Origin: Arthrobacter_E sp044748305
GTDB lineage: Bacteria > Actinomycetota > Actinomycetes > Actinomycetales > Micrococcaceae
Direction of reading: 5' to 3'
NCBI RefSeq assembly: GCF_044748305.1
Contig: NZ_JBIVFT010000002.1
Coordinates: 124,001 to 188,000 of the forward strand
DNA length: 64,000 nt
Position numbers and translations under genes: made by a program. Position 1 is the stretch's first letter. The number at the start of each line of letters is the position of its first letter. Shown here in pieces: positions 50,059-58,123 of this stretch. The notes beneath the pieces were generated by a model that ran no database searches, was not told where the DNA came from, and saw only the letters and a list, made by a program, of their open reading frames with translations.

Positions 50059-50805
50059 TCATTTCAGGAGGCCCTTCAGGAGGGCGGCGGTGGCGTCGCA
50101 ATGTTCGTGCATGATGGAGCGGGCGCTCTCGGCGTCACCCGTGAGGATGGCGTTGACGATGCTGCGGTGCTGCTCATCCGAGTTGCTGATGTTGGCTGGC
50201 AGGAACGGGATCTCCGCCAGGTACTGATGAATCTTGGTCTGAACCACACTCGTCGAATGGGCCAGGGCGTCGGAGCCGCACACGGTGGCGATGGACAGGT
50301 GGAGCCGGGCGTCGGCCTGACGGTAGTCGCTCGGGTTTCCGGCCTGTTCGACCTCCGCGAGGCAGTCCCTGAGGAGGGCCTCCTGGGACGGCTCCAGCGC
50401 CATGACCGCGGCCTGATAGGCCGCGCCCGGCTCCAGAATCGAGCGGAACACGAGCGTCTGTTCGACATCCCGACGGCGGCCCGCCTGATCGGCGTCGTCC
50501 GCCCCGGTGGCCGCACTGCGGCCAGGGGTCCATTCGCCGGCCTGGGGGTTGACGATGGTTCCGCCGCCGCGCCCGCGGCTGGTGGTGACCAGGCCCGCGG
50601 CGCGCAGGGCGCTGATGGCTTCGCGGAGGGTCGCCCGGGAGACGTCCATGCGCTCCGCGAGGTCCCGTTCGTTGGGGAGCCGGTTGCCCGGACGGAGGAC
50701 CCCCAGCCTGATGGCGGAGCCGAGCTGTTCCACACACGACTCGAAGGCCATGTGCCCTCGGACGGGACGCAAGACTGCGTCCACCAGGGGGGATTCGTTC
50801 TCCAT
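50059..50805 (-). CDS. GntR-family (FadR/FCD type) transcriptional regulator
   Basis: A 248-residue GntR protein: N-terminal winged helix (about residues 20-85, LGSAIRLGVLRPGNRLPNERDLAERMDVSRATLREAISALRAAGLVTTSRGRGGGTIV) and C-terminal helical FCD domain (about 110-240) with RQADARLHLSIATVCGS and NSDEQHRSIVNAILTGD, placing the usual Asp and His metal ligands. AAGGAG precedes the ATG at 50805. It lies between the permease and ligase genes in one minus-strand operon, so it probably regulates this locus; the dyad at 52449-52462 is a candidate site. Confidence 0.93.
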   Translation of the reverse strand: MENESPLVDAVLRPVRGHMAFESCVEQLGSAIRLGVLRPGNRLPNERDLAERMDVSRATLREAISALRAAGLVTTSRGRGGGTIVNPQAGEWTPGRSAATGADDADQAGRRRDVEQTLVFRSILEPGAAYQAAVMALEPSQEALLRDCLAEVEQAGNPSDYRQADARLHLSIATVCGSDALAHSTSVVQTKIHQYLAEIPFLPANISNSDEQHRSIVNAILTGDAESARSIMHEHCDATAALLKGLLK

Positions 50806-50834
50806 CGCAGGCTCCTTCCACCGCGTATTGGCGC

Positions 50835-52373
50835 TTACTCTTCCAGAAGTTCTTCGGCTTTCAGCGTCAGATGGCTCTCCTCCTCTTGCGTCATGAAGTG
50901 TTTGCGACCGTTGGTGAACCAGAGCGCCGTGGCGATCAGAAGGACCACGACGACGGCGATCGGTGCGTAGTTGAAGGTGTCCACCGTGATCGGGGTGACC
51001 GGCGGGAGGATGAACAGGATGATGATGAAGACCACCCACACCACGGCGATCCAGCCGATCACGGTGCTCCAGCGGCCCAGGTTCCAGCGGCCCGGCACGA
51101 AGTTCTTGTCCAGCCGGCGCAGGAAGACCGGGGTGACGTATGCGATGTACAGGCCGATCACGGCGATGGACGTCACCGCCAGGTATGCGGTGGTGTTGAA
51201 CAGTGCGGGAATCGTCAGCAGAACGGAGAGACCGACGCACAGCCAGATCGAGTTGGTGGGGGTTCCGGTCCGCGGGTTCACCTGGGACCAGAGCCGGGAA
51301 CCGGGAATGGCGTTGTCGCGGGAGAATGCGTAGCTCATGCGCGAGTTGGCCGTGACGGAGGCCATGCCGCAGAAGAACTGGGCGCCGCAGACGATGAACA
51401 GCAGGAACTTCGCCACGGTCGGGTTGTTGAGGGAGTCCAGGAAGATCTGGGCCGGAGGGAGGCCTGTGGGGGTTGCTGCGAGTGCCGCGAGTCCTTCCTG
51501 GCTGCCGTCCTGGATTGCGGCGGTGATGGAGTAGAGCAGGATCCAGCCGCCGATGAGCGAGATGACGACACTCATGACGATGCCCCGCGGCGCGGCCAGC
51601 GTGGCGTTCTTGGTCTCCTCCGCCACGTGAGCCGAGGCGTCGTAGCCCGTGTAGGTGTACTGGGCCATCAGCAGGCCCATGAGGAAGACGTAGGGGCCGA
51701 ATTCCCAGCCGGTCTCGTTGTGCCAGGCCGTGAACGTCCAGGCGACGTCCTGGTGCTTGGTCGGCAGGATCCACAGCGCACCGATGATCACGAGCGAGCC
51801 GCCGATGTGCCACCAGGCCGAGACATTGGACAGGAGGCTGACGAGCGTCACTCCGAAGGTGTTGAGCAGACCGTGGATCACGATGATCACCACGAAGAGC
51901 AGGAACGTGCTTCCCGCCGAGGGTTCGACGCCCCACACGAGGTTGGCGAAGGCCATCATCGTGGTGGCCGCGCCGAAGTCGATGGCCGCGGTGACCGCCA
52001 CCTCTCCGAGGAAGTTGAACCAGCCGACGAACCAGGCCCATTGACGCTTGTTGCGTTTCGCCAGGCGGCCGGCCCAGAAGTACAGGCCGCCGGCCGTCGG
52101 GTACTTGGAACAGACCTCGGCCATGGCGAGCGCCACGCAGAGGACGAAGGCTCCCACCAGGGGCCAGCCGATGTTGATGGCGGCCGGCCCACCGGACTTC
52201 AGGGCGATCGAGTAGGAGGTGATGCATCCCGCCAGGATCGAGATGATCGAGAAGGACACTGCGAAGTTTGAGAACGCGGACATGCCGCGGTGGAGTTCTT
52301 GCTTGTAGCCGAGTTCGGCCAAGGCCGCCGCGTCGGCATCCAGGGCGTCATCCGCCGTCGATTTTTCACTCAT
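50835..52373 (-). CDS. APC-superfamily amino acid/amine permease (ACT type)
   Basis: A 512-residue membrane protein, about twelve helices, of the amino acid/choline transporter branch of the APC superfamily. Seen: LHRGMSAFSNFAVSFSIISILAGCITSYSIALKSGGPAAINIGWPLVG, AEVCSKYPTAGGLYFWAGRLA and TGYDASAHVAEETKNATLAAPRGI, all characteristic. GAGGCAGAG upstream supports the ATG at 52373. As first gene of the GntR-ligase-dehydrogenases-hydrolase operon it should import the amine substrate. Proteins of this branch carry GABA, choline and ethanolamine-like compounds, consistent with an amino alcohol. Confidence 0.9.
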   Translation of the reverse strand: MSEKSTADDALDADAAALAELGYKQELHRGMSAFSNFAVSFSIISILAGCITSYSIALKSGGPAAINIGWPLVGAFVLCVALAMAEVCSKYPTAGGLYFWAGRLAKRNKRQWAWFVGWFNFLGEVAVTAAIDFGAATTMMAFANLVWGVEPSAGSTFLLFVVIIVIHGLLNTFGVTLVSLLSNVSAWWHIGGSLVIIGALWILPTKHQDVAWTFTAWHNETGWEFGPYVFLMGLLMAQYTYTGYDASAHVAEETKNATLAAPRGIVMSVVISLIGGWILLYSITAAIQDGSQEGLAALAATPTGLPPAQIFLDSLNNPTVAKFLLFIVCGAQFFCGMASVTANSRMSYAFSRDNAIPGSRLWSQVNPRTGTPTNSIWLCVGLSVLLTIPALFNTTAYLAVTSIAVIGLYIAYVTPVFLRRLDKNFVPGRWNLGRWSTVIGWIAVVWVVFIIILFILPPVTPITVDTFNYAPIAVVVVLLIATALWFTNGRKHFMTQEEESHLTLKAEELLEE

Positions 52374-52448
52374 GCACTCTGCCTCACTCACGTTGGAGCA
52401 CGGGGTTGATGCAGATAGCGTGACGCGAATCACATGATTAAGTCAATG

Positions 52449-52462
52449 GTCTGACTTCAGAC
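52449..52462. promoter_or_regulatory. candidate GntR operator upstream of the permease
   Basis: GTCTGA, two bases, TCAGAC: a perfect 6-bp inverted repeat, 76-89 bp before the permease ATG and containing the GT-N3-AC core usual for FCD-type GntR sites. A second dyad GTGA-N6-TCAC lies at 52421-52434, closer to the start. Confidence 0.45.
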
Positions 52463-52464
52463 AT

Positions 52465-53337
52465 TTAATTCATCGCGGAGCCCTCCAGCTCCCAGGAAGG
52501 CTCCACCTCGACCCCCAGGACGCTCAGGACATGAGGGTGGATGTCCGCGTGGTCGACGCCGTCACCCCGCGTGATGCCTGGGCCCGCGGCGCAGATCCAC
52601 GCCGTCCGCTCCTCGTCACTGTCCCCGCCGTGGTGCCCGGCGTCCCGATGCCCGTGGTCGGTCACCACGATGACGGTCCATTCCTCCTCGTCACGGCCCG
52701 GACGGGAATCGATCGCGGCCAGCATCACCCCGATCTGCTCGTCACAGCCCTCGATGGCGGCGCGATATCGCGGGGTCACGCCTTCGTGATGGCCCACCAT
52801 GTCCACCAGCAGAAGGTAGGCGAACGTCACAGTGGGAGCATCGCGGAGCAGACGTCGCGCCACCCGTGACGTGACCGCCTCGTCCATGAGCGCGATGGTG
52901 TCCAGCTCCCCGTCCTCCGAATCGGCGGGGAACGCCGGGCGGTAGCCTCCGGGCGCGAAGACGGGCCCGCCGGCCGCAGGGGTGACGAGAGGGCCCCAGG
53001 CGGCCGCCGCGAAGGTGCTCGCTCCGGGAACCAGTTCGCGGACCCTGCTCAGGAAGTCCGGATAGCGGTCCAATCGGTGTCCTTCCAGCCGATTGTCCCG
53101 GATCAAGTGCCGGTCCGAATAGACCCCACTGGCCACAGTGGACCAGACAGGGCCCGAGATCGTCGGGTTACGCTCATCGACCCGGACCGGGGCCAGGAAT
53201 CCCCGGGACGCCAGGGCGTCAAGAACAGGGGTGTCAGCGGCCACCAGGCTGTCGTAGCGGCAGCCGTCGACGCCGATCACCAGGACGTGCTGCTTCTTCA
53301 CTGCGGACATCTTCTCGTCTTTCGTCGCGCCGGGCAT
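52465..53337 (-). CDS. alkaline-phosphatase-superfamily phosphodiesterase/pyrophosphatase
   Basis: A 290-residue protein of the type I phosphodiesterase/nucleotide pyrophosphatase family. Seen: VLVIGVDGCRYDSLVAADTPVLDALASRG (first metal Asp), NPTISGPVWSTVASGVYSDRH with the nucleophile Thr/Ser region, LLVDMVGHHEGVTPRYRAAIE and VVTDHGHRDAGHHGG, the second metal site. No signal peptide is evident. The start may be the ATG at 53337 or 53310; neither has a good ribosome binding site. The substrate is unknown. It lies between the beta-helix gene and the amine locus on the same strand, separated from the permease by an operator-like dyad. Confidence 0.82.
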   Translation of the reverse strand: MPGATKDEKMSAVKKQHVLVIGVDGCRYDSLVAADTPVLDALASRGFLAPVRVDERNPTISGPVWSTVASGVYSDRHLIRDNRLEGHRLDRYPDFLSRVRELVPGASTFAAAAWGPLVTPAAGGPVFAPGGYRPAFPADSEDGELDTIALMDEAVTSRVARRLLRDAPTVTFAYLLLVDMVGHHEGVTPRYRAAIEGCDEQIGVMLAAIDSRPGRDEEEWTVIVVTDHGHRDAGHHGGDSDEERTAWICAAGPGITRGDGVDHADIHPHVLSVLGVEVEPSWELEGSAMN

Positions 53338-53363
53338 TCAGCCGGCGATTTCCGGATACGACA

Positions 53364-53393
53364 GCGTGGCTCCCGCCCGGGCGGGAGCCACGC
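53364..53393 (-). terminator. perfect 15-bp hairpin downstream of the beta-helix gene
   Basis: A perfect palindrome with arms 53364-53378 and 53379-53393, 57 bp after the stop of the beta-helix gene (53451, minus strand). A smaller hairpin (GGGGGCTCAAGCCCCC, 53416-53431) precedes it. Confidence 0.7.
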
Positions 53394-53450
53394 CTACTCT
53401 GTCAGGCACCGGTCCGGGGGCTCAAGCCCCCTTCCGGTCAAGCCTAAGAG

Positions 53451-55493
53451 TCACCGAGTGGAGATCTCACTCACCGCCAGGTTGCCCCAGCTGAGGTTGG
53501 CGGCCTTGACCAGCAGACGGATCTTGCCCGTGGTCACGGCGGCCGGCAGCTGGACCGATTTCCGTTCCACCTGAGCGGAGCTGCCAGTCCAGCTCAGCTG
53601 CGCGTTGGACAGCTGCGTGACCCAGGCGGCGCCGTCCCAGCTCTGGACATCGAAGGTCTTGATGCCCTGCCCCGTGCCGAAGATCGTCGCCAGTTCCACC
53701 GCGTTCACGGTGCGAAGGCTGGGGAACTCCAGCGTGATGGTTCCCGGGAACTGCACCCCGCTCGATGGGCTCGCCCACGGCGTCAGATCACTGCCGTCGG
53801 CGATCGCAGCGGGCGTGGTCGACTGGCCGTTGCCGAAGCTCGTGGTGACCGTGGGGGCCGCCTCATTGAGCCCCTGCCCGGCCACCGACTGCACCGCACC
53901 CAGGTCAACCATCCCGGACGGAAGCGGTGTCCCGCGGACATCGCGGCCGCCGTCGAGCGGGATGTCCAGGCCCTGGCCGACGACCGGAGACCCCGACGTC
54001 GGCGTGTAGCCGGAGAGCTGGTTGATCGAGGCCGCAGCACCCGGAGCACTCAGTCCCGCGGTACCGCTGAGCGGAGCCCGCTCCCGTGTGGGGATGGGCC
54101 CGCTCTGATAGAAGTTGCGGTCGTAGCTCACGGCATCGGAGTCCCGGTAGGCGAGATTGGCTCCGTTGTAGATGATGTTGTTCCGGAAGGAGACGTTGGA
54201 GACCGAAGTGTTCCAGACCTTGACCATGCTGAACTGTGCGTGATCAGGGTTGTTGGCGATGAACGAGGTCAATGGCGTCCAGATCGTGTTGTTGTAGATG
54301 TCGATGTTCTTCGCGTTCGTGGACAGGGCGAAGATCTGATTGCCGTCGCCTTGACTGACGTTGTAACGGATGGTGGCCTCGGCGGGCCCGGTGCCGGTCG
54401 AGACGGCGATGAAGAAGCCCCCCTCGTTGTCGTGGCTGTAGTTGTACTGCACGACGCTGCGGTGCACGGAGGCATCGGCGTCGAAGCCGTTCCCGTCACT
54501 CGCCAGACCCCAGTACTTCGTCCCGGAAACCTCGTTGTACTCCACCACGGTGTCGTCCGCCCCGGCCCACCAGATGCCCACGTTGCCGTGGTTCTGAGCG
54601 GTCTTGTCGACACGGTTGTGATCGATCCGTGCGCCCTGCGCCTGCATCACGGTGATGCCGCCGGCCGAGATGTCGTGCACGGTGTTTCCGCTGACCACGA
54701 CGCCGGTGCTCGGCGTCCAGGCGCGGTAGCCGCCCGCGGGCACCGGCATGAAGTCCCAGAGGTCGTTCCAGCCCTCGCGCTGCATCCAGGAGGACCAGGT
54801 GACGATGCCGTAGGAGCGGGAGTTGGCCACTTCGTTGCCGGAGATCGTGAGGTTCCGGTAGTAGGTGGGCGTGGCGCTCCCGAGGGCCGAGACGATGATC
54901 CCGCCCACCGAGGGATTCGAGCTGTCGTTGCCGCTCGTGGCGCCCTGGATGTCGTGGACGTAGTTGCCCGTCACCGACACACGGTCCACGGGGCCGTAAT
55001 CGCCGGCGGTGACCTGAATGCCGATCCGCGGCGTGACCCCTGAGCCGGTGTTGGTCACCTCCAGTCCGCTGACGGTGATGTCGTGCTGATTGGCTACCTT
55101 CACCGTCGCGTCGACGACGCCGCCGCCGTCGAGGCGGGGCTTGACTCCACTCCCGTAGCTCCCGACGACGATGGGCGCCGCTTCGGTGCCGGAGCCTCGG
55201 GTCGCGAGCTGGCCGCTCCACTGCCCCCCGGCCTTGAACAACACGTGATCCCCGGGATTGAGAGTCTGAGCCGAAACCTTGCTCAGGCTCTTCCACGCCG
55301 TCCCAGGCGACAGGCCGTCTGCGGCGTCGCTTCCGGTGGGGTCGACATAGTAGGTCGCGGCGCTCGCCGCCTGCGGTCCGGCCGGTCCGTCTCCGGCCGT
55401 CAGCGTCCGGGCTGACGCCGGGCCGAGCCCGGTCGTCAGAAGCAGGCCGCTGCTGGCAAGGACGACGCCGATGGTACTGATCCGTCGCTTCAT
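53451..55493 (-). CDS. secreted right-handed beta-helix protein with C-terminal F5/8-like domain
   Basis: A 680-residue exported protein. A signal peptide (about residues 1-33, ending PASARTL) is followed by a pectate-lyase-like right-handed beta-helix region (about 50-500) with many short Asn/Gly repeats such as NEVANSRSYGIVTWSS, GNTVHDISAGGITV and NNTIWTPLT. A C-terminal sandwich of about 120 residues follows (TLEFPSLRTVNAVELATIF...IRLLVKAANLSWGNLAVSEIS), similar to F5/8-type carbohydrate-binding domains. GAGGAG precedes the ATG at 55493. It probably binds or cleaves an extracellular polysaccharide, consistent with the ROK regulator and ABC sugar importer beside it. The catalytic residues and substrate cannot be assigned. 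Confidence 0.8.
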   Translation of the reverse strand: MKRRISTIGVVLASSGLLLTTGLGPASARTLTAGDGPAGPQAASAATYYVDPTGSDAADGLSPGTAWKSLSKVSAQTLNPGDHVLFKAGGQWSGQLATRGSGTEAAPIVVGSYGSGVKPRLDGGGVVDATVKVANQHDITVSGLEVTNTGSGVTPRIGIQVTAGDYGPVDRVSVTGNYVHDIQGATSGNDSSNPSVGGIIVSALGSATPTYYRNLTISGNEVANSRSYGIVTWSSWMQREGWNDLWDFMPVPAGGYRAWTPSTGVVVSGNTVHDISAGGITVMQAQGARIDHNRVDKTAQNHGNVGIWWAGADDTVVEYNEVSGTKYWGLASDGNGFDADASVHRSVVQYNYSHDNEGGFFIAVSTGTGPAEATIRYNVSQGDGNQIFALSTNAKNIDIYNNTIWTPLTSFIANNPDHAQFSMVKVWNTSVSNVSFRNNIIYNGANLAYRDSDAVSYDRNFYQSGPIPTRERAPLSGTAGLSAPGAAASINQLSGYTPTSGSPVVGQGLDIPLDGGRDVRGTPLPSGMVDLGAVQSVAGQGLNEAAPTVTTSFGNGQSTTPAAIADGSDLTPWASPSSGVQFPGTITLEFPSLRTVNAVELATIFGTGQGIKTFDVQSWDGAAWVTQLSNAQLSWTGSSAQVERKSVQLPAAVTTGKIRLLVKAANLSWGNLAVSEISTR

Positions 55494-55509
55494 GGCACTC
55501 CTCATCGAG

Positions 55510-55539
55510 GTACTAATGCAAGGAGTTTTAATTAAGTAC
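55510..55539. promoter_or_regulatory. AT-rich dyad upstream of the beta-helix gene
   Basis: GTACTAAT and ATTAAGTAC near-perfect arms (one inserted base) around thirteen bases, 17-46 bp before the beta-helix ATG. It contains TTTTAATT, also present in the dyad at 56786-56806 in front of the ROK and dehydrogenase genes, so the same ROK protein may bind both. Confidence 0.4.
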
Positions 55540-55583
55540 AGGCGGCCCGGGCCTCCGTCAAGGGTTCGTCGATGGATTTCGTC

Positions 55584-56738
55584 TCAGAGCGGCAGAGGGT
55601 CCGGGAGCGCCCGGTCGACGTCGTACAGCTGCTCCTCGACGAGGTTCAGCGCGTGCCTCACCGCCCCGGCGACCACGGCCCGCTCCCCCAGGGCCGACAG
55701 GCTCAGGCTGGGCGCTTCGATGCACAACGGCTCGAGGTAGCGCGCGAGCGGTTCCAGCAGGATGTCCCCTGAACGCGAGACACCACCTCCCAGCACGACA
55801 AGCTCGGGATCCAGCGTGAGGACCAGCGCCGCAATGCCTTCAGCGAGGTCACTCGCGTACCGTTCGACCGCCCAGCGCGCCTCGACATTCCCGCCTTTCG
55901 CCGCCTCGAATACGGTCGCCGCCACGGCTTCGCCGGGCATCCCCGGCTCCAGTCCGGAGAAGGCGGCCAGTCGTTCCGGCGCGCGATGCCAGCCCACCAG
56001 AGGCAATGCGCCGATCTCTCCCGAGAGGCCTCGGGCGCCCCGGTAAAGGCGTCCATTGATGAACAGACCCGCTCCCGTGCGCATGCCGCAATGGATATAG
56101 GCCACTTCGCTGAATCCCGCCGCCACCCCCTGCCACGCCTCGGCCATGGCGGCGAGGTTGCAGTCGTTCTCCACCACGACAGGGCAGTCGTACACCGCAC
56201 CCCACTCGCCCGCCAGGTCCGTTCCGGCCCACCCGGGGAGCGCCACGGAGTGGGTCACCACACCACGAGGACTGACCGTTCCCGTGGTCGCGATGCAGAC
56301 GGCGGACAACGCTTCCGGACCGAGTCCCGCGTCCTTTACCGCATGGGCGGCCACCCGCCGGGCCGCTGCCAGCCGAGCGGCGGGTGGATCGCCAGGCCCG
56401 ACGGGACCAGAGGCCCCTCCGACCGCTTCGCCCGACAGATCGGCCACCACCGCTCGCACCGTGACCGAGCCGATGTCCACTCCCATGATGTAGCCGGATG
56501 ACGCCCGGAACTCCACCAGGCGTCGAGGCCTGCCCACCTGCCCGGCCTCCGGCTCCTTGGCCGCCAGCCACCCGGACCCCAGGAAGTCGTCCACGATCCC
56601 CTCCACCGTGGGGCGGGAGAGACCGCTCTGAGCGGCCAGGTCCGTGAGACCCATGGCTCCGTGCTCGCGCAACAGTCTCATGGTCAGCACGGCATTCTGC
56701 CGTCTGAGTCTCGTGGTGTCTCCTCGACGCAATTCCAT
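55584..56738 (-). CDS. ROK-family regulator lacking the zinc motif
   Basis: A 384-residue ROK protein with an N-terminal winged helix (about residues 8-65, RRQNAVLTMRLLREHGAMGLTDLAAQSGLSRPTVEGIVDDFLGSGWL) and an ASKHA domain (GVDIGSVTVRAVVADLSG, VVVENDCNLAAMAEAW, GLSGEIGALPLVGWH). The CxCGxxGC zinc cluster expected after the EIG motif is absent: the segment reads HRAPERLAAFSGLEPG. The ROK protein at 19280 has it. GAAGGAG precedes the ATG at 56738. It is divergent from the dehydrogenase/ABC operon and probably regulates that operon and the beta-helix gene. Confidence 0.9.
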   Translation of the reverse strand: MELRRGDTTRLRRQNAVLTMRLLREHGAMGLTDLAAQSGLSRPTVEGIVDDFLGSGWLAAKEPEAGQVGRPRRLVEFRASSGYIMGVDIGSVTVRAVVADLSGEAVGGASGPVGPGDPPAARLAAARRVAAHAVKDAGLGPEALSAVCIATTGTVSPRGVVTHSVALPGWAGTDLAGEWGAVYDCPVVVENDCNLAAMAEAWQGVAAGFSEVAYIHCGMRTGAGLFINGRLYRGARGLSGEIGALPLVGWHRAPERLAAFSGLEPGMPGEAVAATVFEAAKGGNVEARWAVERYASDLAEGIAALVLTLDPELVVLGGGVSRSGDILLEPLARYLEPLCIEAPSLSLSALGERAVVAGAVRHALNLVEEQLYDVDRALPDPLPL

Positions 56739-56785
56739 GTTCACTCCTTCGCCGGCTCTTGACAGCCCCGCCCCCGGAGCCTCAG

Positions 56786-56806
56786 ATTAAAGAAACTTCT
56801 TTTAAT
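56786..56806. promoter_or_regulatory. candidate ROK operator between divergent genes
   Basis: AAAGAA-AC-TTCTTT (56789-56802), a perfect 6-bp inverted repeat, flanked by ATT and TAAT, in the AT-rich 92-bp gap between the ROK gene (start 56738) and the dehydrogenase gene (start 56831). Confidence 0.5.
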
Positions 56807-56830
56807 TTCTATCCATAGTCAGGGGTACGA

Positions 56831-58123
56831 GTGCACTCTGCAAGTCCAACAGTGGCCGTCCTGGGAGCAGGGCTCCGCAGCACGGTCTACGCCCGGCGTG
56901 CTCTGAGCACCGGTTCCGCACGGATCGTGGCCGTCGCGGAGCCGGACGATGAACGCCGGGAACTCTTCAGACGGGAGCACGGCATCCCGGAGGAGAACGT
57001 CTTCCATGACTGGCGGGAGCTGCTCGCCGAAGAACGGCTGGCCGACGCCGTCATCATCGGGACGCAGGACCGCCAGCATCTGGAGCCCGCGCTGGTCGCA
57101 GCCGCACGGGGCTACCACCTCCTGCTGGAGAAGCCCATCGCTCCTACGGAAGAGGAGGCCACCCGCATCGTCGAGGCGGCGGAGGCCCATGACGTGATCC
57201 TGGCCGTCTGCCATGTGATGCGCTATTCGCCCTACACCCAACGGCTCCGGGAGATCCTCCGCCAGGGCACGATCGGCGAGATCATCAACATCCAGCACCT
57301 GGAACAGGTGGGCTGGTGGCATCACGCTCACTCCTTCGTCCGGGGGAACTGGCGCAAGGAGTCCGAGTCCACCTCGTTCCTCCTGGCCAAAGCTTGCCAC
57401 GACGTCGACTGGGTTGCCTACATGATGGGCGGCCTCCCCCGTCGCGTGTCCTCGTTCGGTGCACTGACGCACTTCCGCCCGGAGTCCCGCCCCGAGGGCG
57501 CCGCGGACCGCTGCTGGGATTGTCCTCTGCAAGCCGTCTGCCCGTATTCGGCCAAACGGCTGTACCTCGGCTGCCTCGGCGATTCCGAGAAGGAGTTCTG
57601 GCCGCTGGGCGCCGTCACACGGGATGCCACCCCCGAAGGCGTCGAGCACGCGCTCCGCACCGGTCCGTACGGCCGATGCGTCTATGCCTGCGACAACGAC
57701 GTCGTCGACACCCAGACCGTCTCGCTCGAGTTCGACGGCGGCGCCACGGCCTCCATCACCGTCACCGCCTTCGCGGCGCTTGAACACCGCAAGACACGCA
57801 TCTTCGGAACCCGCGGTTCGATCGAAGGGGACGGCGAGCGCCTGTGGATCCACGACTTCGTGACCGACACCGTGACCGAGGTCGACACCGGCGAGGGCGC
57901 CGATGCCTCCATGGCAGGAGGGCATGGCGGAGCCGATGCTGCTCTCGCCGACGCCTTCTTCGACGCCATCCGGCACACCGATCCCGGCCGCATCCTCACC
58001 AGCGGCCGGGACAGCCTCAACACCCACCGAGTGGTCTGGGCCGCGGAACGCGCCCGGCAGCACGGAACCGTGATCACCATCCCTTCAATGACGAAACAGG
58101 AAGAATCGGAGTCCAACGCATGA
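56831..58123 (+). CDS. Gfo/Idh/MocA-family oxidoreductase with a cysteine cluster
   Basis: A 430-residue dehydrogenase: AVLGAGLRSTVYARRAL (cofactor loop), YHLLLEKPIAPTEEEA (EKP motif, about residue 101) and AKACHDVDWVAYMMGG (catalytic-domain His/Asp). An insertion carries a cysteine-rich segment, CWDCPLQAVCPYSAKRLYLGC at about residues 233-253, and CVYACDND further on, likely structural or metal-binding. The GTG at 56831 follows AGGGG. Its TGA overlaps the start of the binding-protein gene. It probably modifies the sugar imported by the ABC system. Confidence 0.9.
   Translation: MHSASPTVAVLGAGLRSTVYARRALSTGSARIVAVAEPDDERRELFRREHGIPEENVFHDWRELLAEERLADAVIIGTQDRQHLEPALVAAARGYHLLLEKPIAPTEEEATRIVEAAEAHDVILAVCHVMRYSPYTQRLREILRQGTIGEIINIQHLEQVGWWHHAHSFVRGNWRKESESTSFLLAKACHDVDWVAYMMGGLPRRVSSFGALTHFRPESRPEGAADRCWDCPLQAVCPYSAKRLYLGCLGDSEKEFWPLGAVTRDATPEGVEHALRTGPYGRCVYACDNDVVDTQTVSLEFDGGATASITVTAFAALEHRKTRIFGTRGSIEGDGERLWIHDFVTDTVTEVDTGEGADASMAGGHGGADAALADAFFDAIRHTDPGRILTSGRDSLNTHRVVWAAERARQHGTVITIPSMTKQEESESNA

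Noticed and set aside
50806..52227. A 722-codon minus-strand frame from 52227 that continues into the GntR gene.
   Set aside because: The upstream part is out of frame with the permease and Arg/His/Gly-rich; the GntR protein begins at 50805 with AAGGAG before it.
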